Below the pieces are notes generated by a model. That model made no database searches. It saw nothing but the letters and a program-made list of their open reading frames with translations, and had not been told where the DNA came from. A stretch of 64,000 bases of DNA. Origin: Apteryx mantelli. Taxonomy: Eukaryota > Chordata > Aves > Apterygiformes > Apterygidae. Shown here piece after piece: positions 26,901-41,900 of the stretch. The translations under genes and the position numbers were made by a program. The stretch lies in NCBI RefSeq assembly GCF_036417845.1, contig NC_089980.1:131466516-131530515 (forward strand), given 5' to 3'. The stretch's first letter is position 1. Each line of letters opens with the position of its first letter.

Positions 26901-29900
26901 ATAGCATCGATGGAGGGGTTGTGTTGCCCTGTTTTGCCTTGTAGCCAAAATCAAGGTGAAACAAGGTATCTTCAGTGCAAAGCAGTATCACACAGGGGTC
27001 TAGAACTGGAAGTGAGGCATCTGCATTGCAACCTGGTAGGGTGTATCCTAGCTGACCGAAAGTATTTCTGAGAGGATGTAGAGTAAGCTGGTTTATTAAA
27101 GGCGTTGCCACTGAAACAGGTGGAGGTACAGGATGAGAAGGGACAAAAGCAAATGCTGATTCTGGAAGTTTGGCCTGTATGTTGCTCCAAGATTTTAGAA
27201 ATTATTTTTATTTTAGTTCAGCACTATGAGGAAAGGGTCCCACTCATGTCATTACCATCCAAAAGGTGAGGCTTTTAACATTCAATAGTTATTTTTCGGT
27301 AAAGTACTACTGGTGGTAAGGTCTCTCTTGCTGTAAAAGTAGAGCTCATCTACCGGCATTGCAGTACATGTTACCAGTGCCTCGTTTCCACCAAGATTTT
27401 ACAAGAAGGTAAAAACTATGTGCTAGATATAGTGCTGTAAAAAACAAACAAACAAGCAGCACACCCCTCCCCGCTACCTTTTTGTCAGTGGCTAGACATA
27501 GCAATATGTGTTTCTACCTATTCTTAACTCAAATTAAGGAGTGCGTGGCAAAATGGTGCTGAAGACAAAGCAGTTTGTAGTTTTCATAATTATCTCTCTG
27601 AATTACGTAGTGAGACATACACTGAGAGTGTCTGGGGGATTTGCGCAGTCTTCTGGTTTGAATAAAGTGGTAAATTCTATTGTCTAGGGCTTTGCTTCCT
27701 CTTAGTTAGCTCAAGCTAGGAACATGATAGTCTCCTTGTGCAAAGAATGCTAGACTATTTATAGCCTAGCTACAAGGACTTTTTCCCAAGGAAGCTGGAG
27801 GAGCACAGCATTAAGGTAAATCCTGTTACTAAGTTGTTATTTATTGTTTGTATTATGAAGGAGACTTTTTTCCTCTTACGCTACATGCCGTACAAACCAG
27901 AAGGGAAAGGCAGGCCTTTGTGCTTAAAGACACGATGTTGTAAATGAGTGAATTCCAATATTGCATCGCACCTTTTTTTTTCCTGAGTATCAAAGGAACA
28001 CAGCCTCTACCCCGAGATGTTTTCCTAAGTGATGTTCTTTCTTTGTGTAGCTGTTCCAGGTACCGTATTCTGCTCTCACCATGTTTCTCAGCACAGACCA
28101 GAAGGAGAGGGATTCTGCGACGGCATACCGTGAGTGCAATCTGGGCTTTGTCATGTGGACTGGGGCTGAATTTTGTTTAAAATCATTCTCTCTGTATAGG
28201 AAGTTTCTAACATTTTGTGACCCTAAAACTGGACTTCTACATGAGAATTTTTAATATCTGATAAAAAGTATTTTGTTTGTCTTGTAAATATTTTCATTTT
28301 TCTAGTTAAGTAACTGGCATTAATGTTTTGTCATCCCAAATTATCTGATTAGCTATTAGCTCTTCTCAGTTCATTGCTAGCCACAAGAAAAAACAAAAAT
28401 AAAACACTCTCACCCAAAGGCAGGACTGGGAATAATTATTTCATTTATAGGTGATTTGTAGAGGGGGGGAAAAAAACATAGTGCTGATCTCCTTTTACAT
28501 TATACATTTTAAGTATTTTCTTTCTATTTAGCTTGAATTTCTTTGGGTATATGTGCTCACATCATAAATTCAGATCCCTAACCTGTTTTCTCTGAAAAAT
28601 ATGCCAGATCTCAAAGAACCGAGGTAGTTAACCTCATCAAAAGGGGAGAGTAATTTTGTGTGCATGTTCACACCAACCAAAATCTCTCTTATTTCATCAG
28701 TGTCTATTTAATTCTAACATGTGCCAGGTATTTCAAGGAAAGATCTTGTAAAATGACCACCACTCTGACTGTATAAGCTAAAAGAATGAGGGCTTCCAGA
28801 CTGTATTTCTGGCTCTTCATCAAGCAAAACTAGACAGAGTTTTACCTCGAAGCAAATCAATCAGGGAAAAAGAAGTGCAATGAAAATATTTTCAAGCTTT
28901 CCTGTATAGATCATCAATAGCATGTAAGAACAGTTTCTTCCCTTCCTCCTCTCTTCAGCTTTGTTCTCATGCCTTCCTCATTATGTAACTGTTATCTGTC
29001 ATGGCCACCAGCATTAAACAAGGTAAAGGGAAAAGACTTCTTAAATGCCACATAAAAGACTTTTCTAGGTCTTAACTTGTTCTTTGGTGTTGCTTTAGAC
29101 TAACTTGTAATTTTTTTCTTGCGTCTATTTTCTCTTCCTGGCAAGAGCTCTTTTTTCTTCCATTAGTCCTTCTAACCCTCAACGTACTTGCTTGAGTAAG
29201 TTGAAAACAAAACCGTAGAGGCACAGTGTTATGGCCGAAAATTCTAAAAAATCATGTCAGAAATTCTAGATATAATACTCCCTAAGCATCCCAATCCCTT
29301 CCCAGCCACATGGAACATATGTAATTTGCATTATTATCAACTATCTTGAGAGAAAGCCTGGGCTAGCAGTCAGAGGAAAGGGCTAAACAGCAAGAGATTC
29401 CAGTTGTGTTACACTCCTTGGCACTGACACTGTATTCTGAGTCATCTGGCCTAAATTCTAACTAAATCCATGTACCTGGTGTCTTCTATTGTTTCATTTT
29501 ATGTCTTCAGAGGCTGTGATCCAAATAAATGTGCTTTCCTATCTGCTAGTCCCCTGTAATGCCTCACAGGCATGTGGAGTATGTGGTCATAAATGGTGTT
29601 GAGCTCCACGGCTGAGAGGTGCTATGCATTTATAGTGTCATTTTATTGTTCAGGAAAGGGTTTAACTTTTGAGTGTAGTTATTCTGCTAAGCCAAGTTAT
29701 GGTCGTGGAGTAATTTTGACTTTTTAAATTTTGGTGGTTTTGTCAATTTTGCAATTATATTTGTTTGGAGCCAAGTTTTCCTGTGATGGTTATGATTATG
29801 TGACAATTTTTGTGTGGATTTTTTTTTTTTTAACAAGGCCTTTCTTAAACTCTCATCTCTTGCCTCTCTTTGGGTTTCATAGAGAATTCTTCTTGTCGAT

Positions 29901-32900
29901 AGACTTTCTTGGATGGAATCAGTTGTTCAGGCATTTCTTCAACTATTTAAAGAAAAACATCTGTGTAATATGAAGTGATATTTTAAAAAAGGTTGGGATT
30001 AGAGGTTCCACTACCCTCTACTGGAGATAAGTAAAACTGTTTGTTATAAATTTTTGCCCTGCTCCTTACTCTAAATGCATGGTAGAGATACTGCATTCCA
30101 AAGGTGTTTTAGTTGTACTTACTTTCTAGGCAAAATAGAATCTGCTTCAAGGTAGGAACTGCTTCCTGAAGGATCTGTTTTCTCAATTCAGGTGGAAAGT
30201 AACACATTATAAATACTGAGTGCACAAGAACCTTGAAATCTGCCTGTTTCTTGGTGCGTGCTACTTCTTAGACAGTAAGATTTGGTAATGGGTGTGCTTC
30301 CATTGCTTGTAATGCTGTTTCTGAGCTTTTTTCTATGCAGGCACTTGGTAGAATGCAGATGTGGTGTCCCAGATAAAGTTATAAACGTGTAGGTGGTGGT
30401 CTCAGCTGCGCTGCCTTTGCACTGCGTAGTCTGCAGTTTGGGTGCTCTGCAATGCCCATGTGAGACTGGATTGTGGCCAAACACTTTCGATCAGGTTGAG
30501 GCTAGGATTTCTGCCATCAGCCAGCACTTTTATGTGGATACACTGAACTTTAACACTGCTAGTCAGATTAGGTGTGAGATTTGGGGAAGAAGCGTGTTTT
30601 ATTTTGTTCTGTTTTTGCCCCTCGGTTTATATTTATGTAACATGAAGCCTCAGATCTTCCATTCAGAAGCATTCTCTGTTTGGGAACATATTAGCAGTTA
30701 CTAAAATGATCCAAGACTCCTAGGAAGCCTCATTTTCCTTTGCCTCATTTATCTTCCATGGCTGCTTCTGGCCCCTGTTACTGCGCTGTCTGAACTCCTC
30801 ACAATTTCTGTGTATTGCCCTCTTGTGAGGTGGAGAAGTACTGTCCCCTTACACGGATACAAAATGGATCCAAGGACACCTAGGAAGGCTGTGACAGAGG
30901 AAGGAACTTGAGTGAACCTGAACCTAGGGGCTTTTGAAACATTTCTCACTTCCCAGGAGCGTATGATAACCACCAGGGCACAACTTGCCCTGGAGCCACC
31001 AGTGAGTTGATGCATGTCATGGGGCCGGTGAGAGAGAATAATTAAAAAGAGGCCTGATGTTTAGGACAACGAGAAGACTATTCCCTAAGAAGGAGGGAGC
31101 GTTGGACCCTGTTCCTAATCCATTCATGCATTTGATGCTATAAACCTTTATGCAAAATTCATCGGTAGTCCTTGGAGCTAGGACAGGAATTGGTTTATCC
31201 GCTTGTGATGGGAATGCTGCGTATGGACATATCGCTTGGCAACAGGAGCAGGAGGCTTGAGATCTGTCAGTGTGAGAAAGGTCTAGAACCCAAATTACCA
31301 CTAGACTGCGACTAGCCGCCTTGCTGACCAATCTCGAGTACGCGGAGCATGAGCTGGGTACCCATGTTTAGATCTTTGCATTCCTTCCTTGTTTGGTGGT
31401 ACTGGTGAGTGAGTGATCTGAATCATTCTCTGAGGTCGAGGTGCCTAGTCCTGCGTGATGATGGCTTCAGGCAGTTGAGAGCAGCATCTGCTGTTTTCAA
31501 GAGCTTTACAGCTGTATTATTTCCAGCATAAGCCTGAGCTAAGTATCATTTCATTTTACAGTTGGAAAAACAAGAGGTCTGAGCAGATAAGTGGCTAGCA
31601 AACTGTTTCACAGAGCTACTGTCAAATCCAAGATAAAAAGTCTGATGTGGTGGCTCCTGTTCCTGCTTTGGAAAAATGGCATTCAACATTTAAAGTGTAG
31701 TTCAGCTGTGGTCCTCTAGGTGAAAGGTTTCTATGCTATCCCCTTGCCGCTCTGAATCCCAGTCGCATATACCGCGCAGCCTCTATGAAAGAGGCTCTTC
31801 TGTAGAGTCTTCTAAAAGCTGAACAGAAAATAAGTGGCAAAACTGACCTTCTTTGATACTATTCTGTTACTGACCTTTCAGTTCTTCTGTTTTCCATATT
31901 GCTTTTTCTGCTTGTTCCCTATAAAACAAAATTGCGTTGCTTTTAAGAGGTTGTTCTTTAGTGAGATAAATGAGCGGACTTGTGAACAGTGGAGAAATGA
32001 AGTTTTCTTCCTCAATGCACGTTTGTGCTTCCTTCTGAAGGAATGACCATGGAGGTGCTTGGGACCTTGATTGGAGCTGCACTCCAGGGGCAAATTGTGG
32101 CCAGTGCTCATGTCTCTCATCACTGCACCATGAATCTCTCTGTAAACACAGCCAGCCATTTCATCTCCCTGCATGACGCTCCCAGCTTTCCTGAGCCCTT
32201 AGACCCCTTGTCTCATCAAGTAAGTGTCCCTGGGCGCACGCTAACATCACTTGGGAAGAGGGGCTTGGGGGGAGCTGGACTGGGAAACTGCCATAAGCAG
32301 GGCTGCTCCTCTCAGTGGCTGTGCCATTCGATAGCTGACTAAAGTGTCTGTGAAACTGCTTGTTAGGTAACTTCTAGTGTGTGTTTTAACAAGCCACAAA
32401 ACAACATCCCTTCTTCGTTTTTAGCTTCTAGTGGGCATTAGCTCAAAGCAGAAAACTAGTGTGCTATTACAGCTGTGCGAATTGTGGAGAGGAGCAGCTG
32501 GGAGAGCTGTGGAGTAGGCTGAAGTTTGTTGCTTTATGTTATAATCACCACCTTCCACTTTCGCATCTCCTGAATGGCATTCAAGGGAAAAAACACATGA
32601 TTTTGATTTATTTTCTTTATATCTAACCACGTGTGTTTTTCTGTCCTTTTTGAGGTAGGAGAGACATGGAGGAAGGAGCATGACAATGAGCTGAATATCA
32701 AGTAGTTTTTTCTTTGAAAAAAATAGCAAAGATGTGTATCCTAAACTAGCCAAAGTTTGTAGGTAGAAGTAGTATCTTTCATTAAACTAGCTACCAAGAC
32801 TAGGAAAAAAAGGACAAGCTTTTAGACACACAAACGTTTTTCAGATCTTTTTCTGTTTCGAACCTGAAGAACTGGCAGTGTGCCTGAAAGGTTGCCTGCT

Positions 32901-35900
32901 TTTTTCCAGCTATATGGGTTGGTTTAATTAAAGATATTACCTTGTCCTACAAATCTAGTTTTGGTTATATCCTTAGAACATCATTCCTACAACTTTAACA
33001 CTAGCTCAGTTTTGCAAACTTACTAAATCAATTGTTAAAAAGAAATGTTTCTTTGAATCTGTGTTTATTTCTTTTGTTTTCCTCATTTTACTTCCTTATT
33101 TACATGCAGGTGTGTACTCATTTGCTGTCAGGTTTTGCTGTTTGTTTGTTTTGTGGGTTTTTTTGTTGTTTTCTCCTCTCCCACTGTTGTGTCAGCCTCT
33201 CCTGTTTTGTAGGTGAGTAGTAACCCATGGATGAGAACGGCCTGGATTACGGTGTCCAACCGTTGTCCCATGGGTAAGGTTCTGTTCACTGCTTGTTTGC
33301 TACTGCCCTTTCTCCCAAAGAGCCCTCAGGCATGGGCAGAGGCCATAGTGTCAATGAACTGCTCTGGAAACCCTCCCCAGACCTACCACCCTGTTTTGTG
33401 AGGACCACAGTCTTTTGCCTTTGACATGACCTGGCACCAGTTTGGTTGTATTATGGGAGTGTGCGTGGCCACTGAGTTGCATGGGGGAGCTGCTGGCATG
33501 GCATGACAGGGCACTTGCCTCTTCTTCACACGACAAAGAGTGTGCACCTAACTGGTTGACTGACAGGAGATGCTGAATGTTGGTTGTAGGACTGAGGGAC
33601 ATAAAGTTAGAAGTTGAGGCAGGGCTAGGTTAAAGTACCTCCATCAGCCTCAGTTAAAAAAAAAAAAAAAAAGGAAGTTAGAGGATGCCAAATCTTGATT
33701 GCTCATGTATGAGCCTGACCTTTTTTGTCACAAGGAGTGATTCTTACGTTGCTGTAGGGCACACCGTGTTTAAAAGCAGACCTTACGAGTGATTGCTCGT
33801 TTGCTCATTATTAGAGAAAGGAAATGGAAGAAAATGATTATTTTGCATCTGAAGTTGTTTCTGTATAGGACTTTCAACTGAAATGCACAGTTAAGGGAGT
33901 GGATCTTTCCTAGCAGAAACCAAGCATGGACGAAGCATACGGTTTGTAAATGGGCTAACAAATTTTGTTTAGGGTCAGAGAATCCCATTTGGCCTGTCGT
34001 GAATAGCCTTAATAATTTGAGTGGACAAAGCTCAAATTACTCTTAACCAAGCCCTGTGAAAGAAAGCCTTTAATTCAGTTGCTTTGAGAAGAAATTTTGA
34101 GGTAAACAAATTAACTAATGAATAGGTACAAAAATTATAATTCACAATAAATCCTTTACTTATCCTTTTTTTCTGCTTCTTCTGTCCTGGCTAGGCTGCT
34201 TCTGAGGCTGAAATTACCTCGTTTAAGTGAATTCAGGTATCTGCACTATACTGCAATCTTAGTCAACACGACTCGTAACATGTAGTATAAATTACTCTGT
34301 GATTTAATTTATAGCTCAGACATCAAAAAAAACCCTTTATCCCAAATAAAGAATAGCACTGCATTCATTTATTTCACCATGTCCCTTTCTGAAATGTAAT
34401 TATCTTACAAAAGTTGCTGTCTTGAACATTGTCTAAACTTAAGTGGTTCATATAACTAATTTTGCATCTGTACTAAATGACCTTATATTTGACAGTACAT
34501 TCTTGTAATTACATGCCCATTTTCCAGCTGGTTCCTAAATTTATAATCCTGTCATTTGCAGCATATTAATGAGAACTTGGAATTAAATTTTCCTATCAAA
34601 TAATCAGTGCGTCACAAAGCTCTATATCCAGCACTTACTTATCTTTTGTAACACAGTATAAATTATTACAGAATACTAAATCAAAATGTAATTTTAAAGC
34701 TTACCTCAAGAATCAGTGTAATCAGAGTCTGAAGTAGTAAATGTGATTTGATGGTGCAGGAAGTATCCTTTGGAAGGTTTGTTCCCTAATAGAAAGCAGA
34801 GGTTTCTTAGTTTGCTTGAGTATTTCATTAAGCATCTGGAAGAATAAGCATGTGACGTACCATATTCTCAAAGTATTGTCCTGAAAGTAAGCATGTTTTC
34901 TAAATTCATTAAAACCTGAAGTAAGATTTTATTATCGCTATGTATCAGTTCAGTAACTGTAGTAATTATATTTACGTTGGTACTGAGGCCTTTTCTGTCT
35001 AGCATGAAGATACTCATTGCAGTCTATAGCTAGATTAACTGGATTTAGAAAAATTTGGAACCATTCTGTGGATGCTGCACGTTTCTGATAAACGACTGTA
35101 TATCTACAGCTAGTCTCAACATAAACAAGCTTTTAAGCATGTTCTGGTTACTGACACAGTAGTCCTTTTGTTCACAGCTTTTTTTCTTTTTTTTCTTTCT
35201 TTCTTTCCTTTTTTTTTTTTTTTTTTTTGCTGGAAGTATATACTTATGTGCCCTGGACTTATCCTGAAGTAGCTGTTTATAAATGAATCGCAGAAATGAA
35301 AATTTTTCAGATAGGTAAAAGACAGACAGCTGGCAGTATGAAGAGGGGCAGTTCTTCAATTACAGAAGACTCACCAAAAAGAGACTGAAATTTTCCATAA
35401 TGCCTTGTCATTCTCCTGTCATAATTTCAAATATGTCTTTTTTCTTTTCAAAGGCAAAGGTTTATATGATTGCAGCAGGGGTTATAGTAGGTGTGTATCT
35501 TCTTGGAATTGTCATTTTTTTCCTTGGAGTAAAGGAAAAAGATGGTAAGATACATTTACGTATGCCTAAATTTTAATAATAATTTTTTCATATTTAGCTC
35601 TGGAAAATGTTATTTTATTTTATTTTTTCTGCTCCTCTTAGATCCTTACGCCTTAACTTCAGACAGAGCAATTCCTTTTTGTAAGGGGCTTCGACTCACC
35701 ATGAAGCACGGTCCATATGTGAAACTTACAGTTTCATTTCTTCTCATCTCGACAGCAGTTCAGGTAACTTCAGACTCTCTAAGTCTGTTCGCTGGCCTCG
35801 TTCCAGTCCCAGCCTGGGAGAGTCTGCAGCGGCTAGAATGCAAATAACCTTTGGCTTGTGACTCGAGGTGGTGATCTAGGGAGGGCAGTGCCTTCCCCTA

Positions 35901-38900
35901 CAAGTCAGTAGGGAACCAGGACCCTTCTTTGGTGCCTGGGGTCCAGTGCAGCTGGAGATGATTCCTTCAAATGAGAAGGAAAACCAAAGTCCTGACTGTT
36001 TAAAGATGGCTTTTTTCGTAAAAGGTGAGGAGCTAGTGCCGGTGACCCAGACTGGGTCATTATATGCTGTCCATCTACAGTCTCCTGTGGTTTCAGTTGC
36101 TCAGAGAATGCTTTTTCTCTTCTCCCTGTTCTTCTCTATAGTGTGTGCAGCTTTAGGCCACTGCGCTTCTCCTTTGCATGGGTGACTGTTCTCTAACAGT
36201 GGCTGAACTGGTTCTTATGGAGTATTTTGTGATGGAGGGCGTTAGGTCAGAGTAAAAAGATGTTCAGACTCAGGGGCAGGAAGTCTTAACTGTTTCAGAG
36301 ATAGGTAGAGCTAATTTTCGAATCAGGACCTACAGTCGAGTGTGGCCTTCCCAAAATGATGTTGTATGTCGTCCCACAGAGAGATGCTGCAGAAAAGCTT
36401 GAAGCAATTCAATAGGAAACCCTTAGTCCAGTGGTCATTTTAAAGCAGGATTTTTTGAGTTACGTTCAACTCATTAAAAATGTGTTTATAATGTGACCCT
36501 TTCCCTATGTACCCATCAGTTCAAGTTGGCTTTGTTTTGGAAAGCATATAATATCCATGTTTTCATCACCAGACTGTTAGTCACATGAACTATTGATCTC
36601 AATGAGCACCAGGACAGAGGGCAAGAACTGGGTATGTGAGAGAGCAGTGCTGTGCTCACCAGCAATCCTGGTGGATTAGTAATTTCCAAAGAAGAACTGC
36701 CATTCCCTTCCATACACCTAGTTGTGTTTATAGCAAAAACTGTTTAAAAGTCTGTTTGCCAAAGAAGCATCAGAGTTTCCTGTTGGCCTGAATTTGGGCA
36801 CAGCTGGTAAGGCCATCTTTTATTGTATCGGTCAGTCCTTGCTGGAAGGCCCAAGAAAGAGAAACAATAGCAGAAGCATTTCTGCTCGCATGTGGGAGCT
36901 GCAAGCGCTTTGAGCAACAGTAGAGACAGGGAGAAGATGAAAGCAGGTCCCTTGTGGTCCAGGCCATTCCAACTCTCATGTAGTCAATAAGGGTATGGCC
37001 CACATATGGTTGGTGGCAGCCAACTACTTCTGACAACACCTGGAGAGGAAGAGATGTTCTCTTAGTCCAAATCTCTCTATTTTTCTTCTTGTAAAGGCTG
37101 AAGGGAAGGTGTGAGGGCAGGCAGAAGCTGGAAATACTGTGGCTCCAGTTCAGCTAGAACGTGCAACCCTTGCTGTTGTCATCTGGGGAGGGGGGACAGA
37201 CCCAGTGGGTTTTGGTGAGTGGATTGCTAATGAGAAAAGGAATAGGCTAAGGATGCATTGGCCATAATCCTGGAGAGTGATGGTCTATATCTGAAATAAA
37301 GGTGGAGTAAGCTGGGCCAGAAGCTAGGGAAGGCTTTGGTGGTGATGGAGGAGGGATATATTTTGGGGCCTAATTTGTATACAGATGATGGCTGCTTATA
37401 ATCTACAAGCCCACAAAGGAACAAGAGTTGGTCATGCTGCTGTGGCATGAGTATTAAATCCTCCTCTGTCGGTCCACTTGTTCAGAGTTGCCAGAGTTGG
37501 GCTTGAACCAGAATCTGATGTTGAGAATCCCCCTGAGTTCTGCCAAAGCATGGATGCTTGTTCTGCAGCCTGATCTCTCACTATAAAAGAAATGGGCCAG
37601 CTCCTCCCATCAACTGAGTACTCAGACTTGTGGAGATTTCTGACCCAAAGCTGCACTCCACAGCCAAGCTTTTATACAAAACCAGCATTTAGCTGCTTTA
37701 CTACAGGAAGTTGGCATGAGAGGTAATTCCAGCTGAAGAGTAACTTGTTTCGGAGTCAGAGCTTCTAGTAAAAGATTTATGGCATTGTTGTGGAAAAAGA
37801 GGAACAATTTCTTACAATAGTCTGCAGCTGTGACTGTGACAATGACACAAGGCAAGCTTACAACACAGGACAGAGAGCCTTGAGACAGAATCCTCTCAGA
37901 AGCCAGTTCCTGTCTTCATCATTATGCCTCATTAGGAGCATGGTTTTCCTCTTGCTTACCCCAATTTTACCTGCACGTTACTCCAATGATAGCAGGAGAG
38001 TTACTGCATCTTTAAATTGTTGCAAATTAGGGAAGACTGGAACTCCCAAATCCTGCATTCAACAAATCAGTCACCAAGTATGTTTGGCAAGTATGGAGTG
38101 TAACGTCCTTTTGCCTTTTTTCTTCTTCCCTTCCTTCCCCATTCCCCCCACCCCCTTCCTTTTTTTTTGTGCCATCACCAAATGTCTTCAATTCACCAGC
38201 TGGAGCAGAGCAACTTTGTCCTATTCTGCACACATGCAGCTGATCTCCACAATCACTTCCAGTATTTAGTGGTTACCATCTTGGTGAGTTGTCTCTCTTC
38301 TCTCCCATATTTTTATGTGATAGCTGAATTTCACTGTGTTTTTTGGCACAAATTTAGCAGAAGACAGGAAGAATTTTGTGTGTGGACAGAGTTGTAAGAT
38401 GCTACACCATCTTTTGCAGTGTTTGTTTGAAATAAATGTGGTGTTCCCTACTGCAACTTTTAAAGAATTAATGCCTTGGAGCTTTTAATATCTTCCTTGT
38501 TGCTTTTACCCATGAGTCACTTTCCACTCCTATAAAAGGCAAAAGTTGTTGTCAGAAAGGAGGTCTGGAATTTTAGTTCCTGTTTCCCTTTCCCCAGCCT
38601 GATATGCAGACAATTAAATAACTTTCCCGTGTGCACTCATACACATGAGCCTTCTAGGCCAGGCAGCTTGCAAGGATAAATATTTAAAATAACCAGAGAC
38701 ATGAAGATTCCTGTCTAGAATGATTGGCAGTGTGATAAAAAGACGTTTTCACCAAACCCTTTTTCTTGACACTCAAAGGTGGGATTCTGCTCTGCCTAGG
38801 TGATACTTATAACTCAATTACACACTGCTCCTGTAATGCATGCTTTACTTTGTTAGTAGAAAACTGCAGTTTTCAGACTTCTGACCAAAGTCCTCTTATA

Positions 38901-41900
38901 ACAAGTGGAAAGTTTCATGCTGGATGTTTATCTGCTGCATATTTTAATGGTTTGTGTACACTTTGTCTAGCATATAGAATACTGCAGCAGTCATTTTCAG
39001 GGGAGCTGCTGCCTGATTCCTGACCTGTTTGGCACAGCAACTTTGTGTAATCATTTTAGGGGAACTTCATTTCCACTTCTTGGCCCCGTCCTCCCACCAT
39101 CTCTACCCTTGTTGATTCTTCCTTTCCCACATTGATCTTTTCCAATGATTAAAACCAAAAAGTTGACAACAAAGGATGACTCTTGAATATCTTGAGGCTC
39201 TACAAGTAGTGGACACTAATGAGAGAGAGAAGACAGTACAATTAAAGACAGTACAAAGCGGAATATAACTGTAATAATGAGGTGACATTTGAATTTAGGT
39301 CAATTGCAAAACTGTCATTAGTAGCAGTTCTCCAGTGTTTGGTACTATGTCGTGTGAAGTTGTTGCTCTTACCAGGTGAGTAGTACAGTCTACAGTATGG
39401 TAATGTTGACTGTAAGTGAATATTTCTCTTACAGGTTTTTTCCTGAGCATGTAGCATGAGATATATATACTACCTAAGAAGTGTATCTTGTGCCCCAGCT
39501 TTCTTTCTGTATAGTGGGATAGGGCTTAACTCAATTATCATGAGTCAGGCTTCAGATCTTGAGGCAAAGGGCTTCAGCACAAAGTATGGCTATTTGCAGT
39601 AGGCTTGGATTTTAATGACTGTGCCATGTAGCTCTAGTATTTCATATATGTATTTAATTTAGTATATATATGTATAATTTTTCATCAATTCTAGGTATCA
39701 GCAGCTGTGAGCATTCCTTTCTGGCAAAAGATTCTGCAGCGATTTGGCAAGAAGTGTGCAGCATGTGGGATTTCGGTAAGCAAATCCTCAGGGGAAAAAA
39801 AATCTGCTTGTGCTCACATAATGTGACAATTGGAGCCTCTTCAGGAGCTGTTTCAAATGCTTGTAACCTCGAGCTGCAAGAAATTTGTTTAGTTTCAGAG
39901 TCTGTTTTAAATTATTATACTACATTTCACACAGAATCCGAGTTTTCAAGAAAACTTTTGAGAAATAGCCTGATGCTGAAGGGAGATCTCAGCTTCTTTA
40001 AGAATCTGAACAAGCTCTGCATTTCACTGCTGTCATAGAGGTGAACCCCAACAAAATTTTATAGGTTCAGATCCATGTTGCTTCAGGTGGAAAGATTATC
40101 TGTTGTACAAGGCTTGTATATGGTTCTCAGCTGACCAAATTTGTCATTTGGTCACAGAGGGGAGAGAAGTGTGTTCCATATTCTTCTCTAAAAAACTAAG
40201 CAGATGGGGGAGCCCACATCCCTGTGAGCAGAGATGGACAGTTATTAGTGAGGTATAAGAAAAAGGTGACCTACCTGAGAAAAGAAGTTTAGTTTAACTT
40301 TGGCACAGATCTGCAAAGCCAGCTCAGCGAGCCTGCCCTGGTCTCTGATGGATCATTTTAAGTCCCTCAGTGCAGACAGGAGCAATTTTCCGTCATCATC
40401 CTCAGTGAGTCATTGTGTAGGTCTGTTCCTCCCCATTTTCCCCTGTTTACTTTTAATTGCTCATGAAAGAGGAAAGAAAGAAATTGGCTGCTTTGTGCAC
40501 AAACAAGCACAAGGACTTGGAAAATCCAGCCTGAGGCTATGTATTGAAATCTGAACAACTCCAAAAAGCTTGGGTCTGGTGACAGTTGCTGAATATAATG
40601 GAATAGCTAGTAGAATAGTTAGTTTTTGAAATAAAAATCTGTCTGTTGGAATGACTTCCACAGAATCAGAAGTAGTTTTAAAACGTAAGTTCCAAATATG
40701 CTGAATCGTTAGGTGTTCTGAAGCGAGCGTCTGGAATCCGCATCTAAGTCCCATCCTCCTTTCTTTTTACCACTTGAGCAAAGAGAATTGCCAAAAGCAA
40801 TGTTGGACCATTGAGGGAATGCAAATTTCCTCCTCAGGAAATTTCCTCCCCTGCCTACTCAACTAAGAAAAATGCTTTCTTCAACTACCTTGGCTGTATA
40901 AATTCAGTTTAACATGACTGGAAAGTCTCTCAGCACCTCTGTAAATGTGGTTTAACTTAATTTTGCAGTTCAGTTGCTTCACTGTATTATGATCTAAGTG
41001 GGGGCTGGACTGAAAAAAACCACCTCTTTATTTCACCTTGTAGACATTTCTCAAGGGATTGTGAATGCTTCCTGTGTGCTCAGTGGTGGATTTTGTGTCT
41101 GGCAATACATCACAGGGGCTTCCTCTACTACCACCTTGTGTGATCTGTACAGATAATCTGTCCTCTCTTACTGTGGAATAAAATCACGTCATTCAAAGGT
41201 CCTATGTTTGTGTCACTGGAGAATGTTCTTCTGGGAGGGAGGGGAGCGGGAGAAAACAGTTTTCTCCAAAACCTTATTCAGGTTTCAAGGTAAAGATATA
41301 ATCTGAAAATTAGTTTTCTGAAAAGTTTAACACTGCTGCAAAATCATTTTCCCTTGTAAAGCAGTTCTGTGTCAAGGAGACCCCTTAAGTGTGTAGAGGC
41401 AGAGTAGATGGACAGCAGTAGTCTTGGATTCCTACCACTAGCATTGCTCCCTTTTCAGCCATTCCCCTACAAGAGATGACCAATGGTCTAAGTATTTACT
41501 AAGTATTTAAACTTCCTGGAAGTTTAGCCTAAACTCCCTGGAAATACAGGGTCATACCCAAGTAGGAACCTTGACAGCATCCTTCCCATGACTGGGTTGG
41601 TGCACAGGCTAAAATGTTTCTCTTCTGCTTTTTTTGCTTCTGCTACCATATGCTTCGTTGCATTGAGGTTGCCTGCTCTGACCTCATAAGGCAAAGTTAT
41701 TTGGTGACTGGAAGTGGAGTTGCCAAGAGAAATCTTAAGAAGTGGAACAGCTCAGTCCTTTGCCCTTCTCTTTTCTGAATAGTTGGTTTGGTTTGTGGGT
41801 TGGGCAAGATGTTTAAAAATGGAAGATCTCTCTGTCTTGCGCTTGAGTGTTAAAGATTCTTGGAGATATTTTGTGTGTGTCTGTGCGTTTGGCTATTATT

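Larger units (their letters stand above)
32220..35453 (+). other. MFSD2B: MFSD2B intron 6
   Basis: A 3.2 kb intron with an A18 run and a long T-rich (CTTT)-like tract. No genes are seen. Confidence 0.85.

Noticed and set aside
37790-38269. 159-codon ORF crossing MFSD2B exon 9
   Set aside because: It reads exon 9 in the wrong frame and includes the intronic pyrimidine tract. The correct frame continues exon 8 in phase 0.
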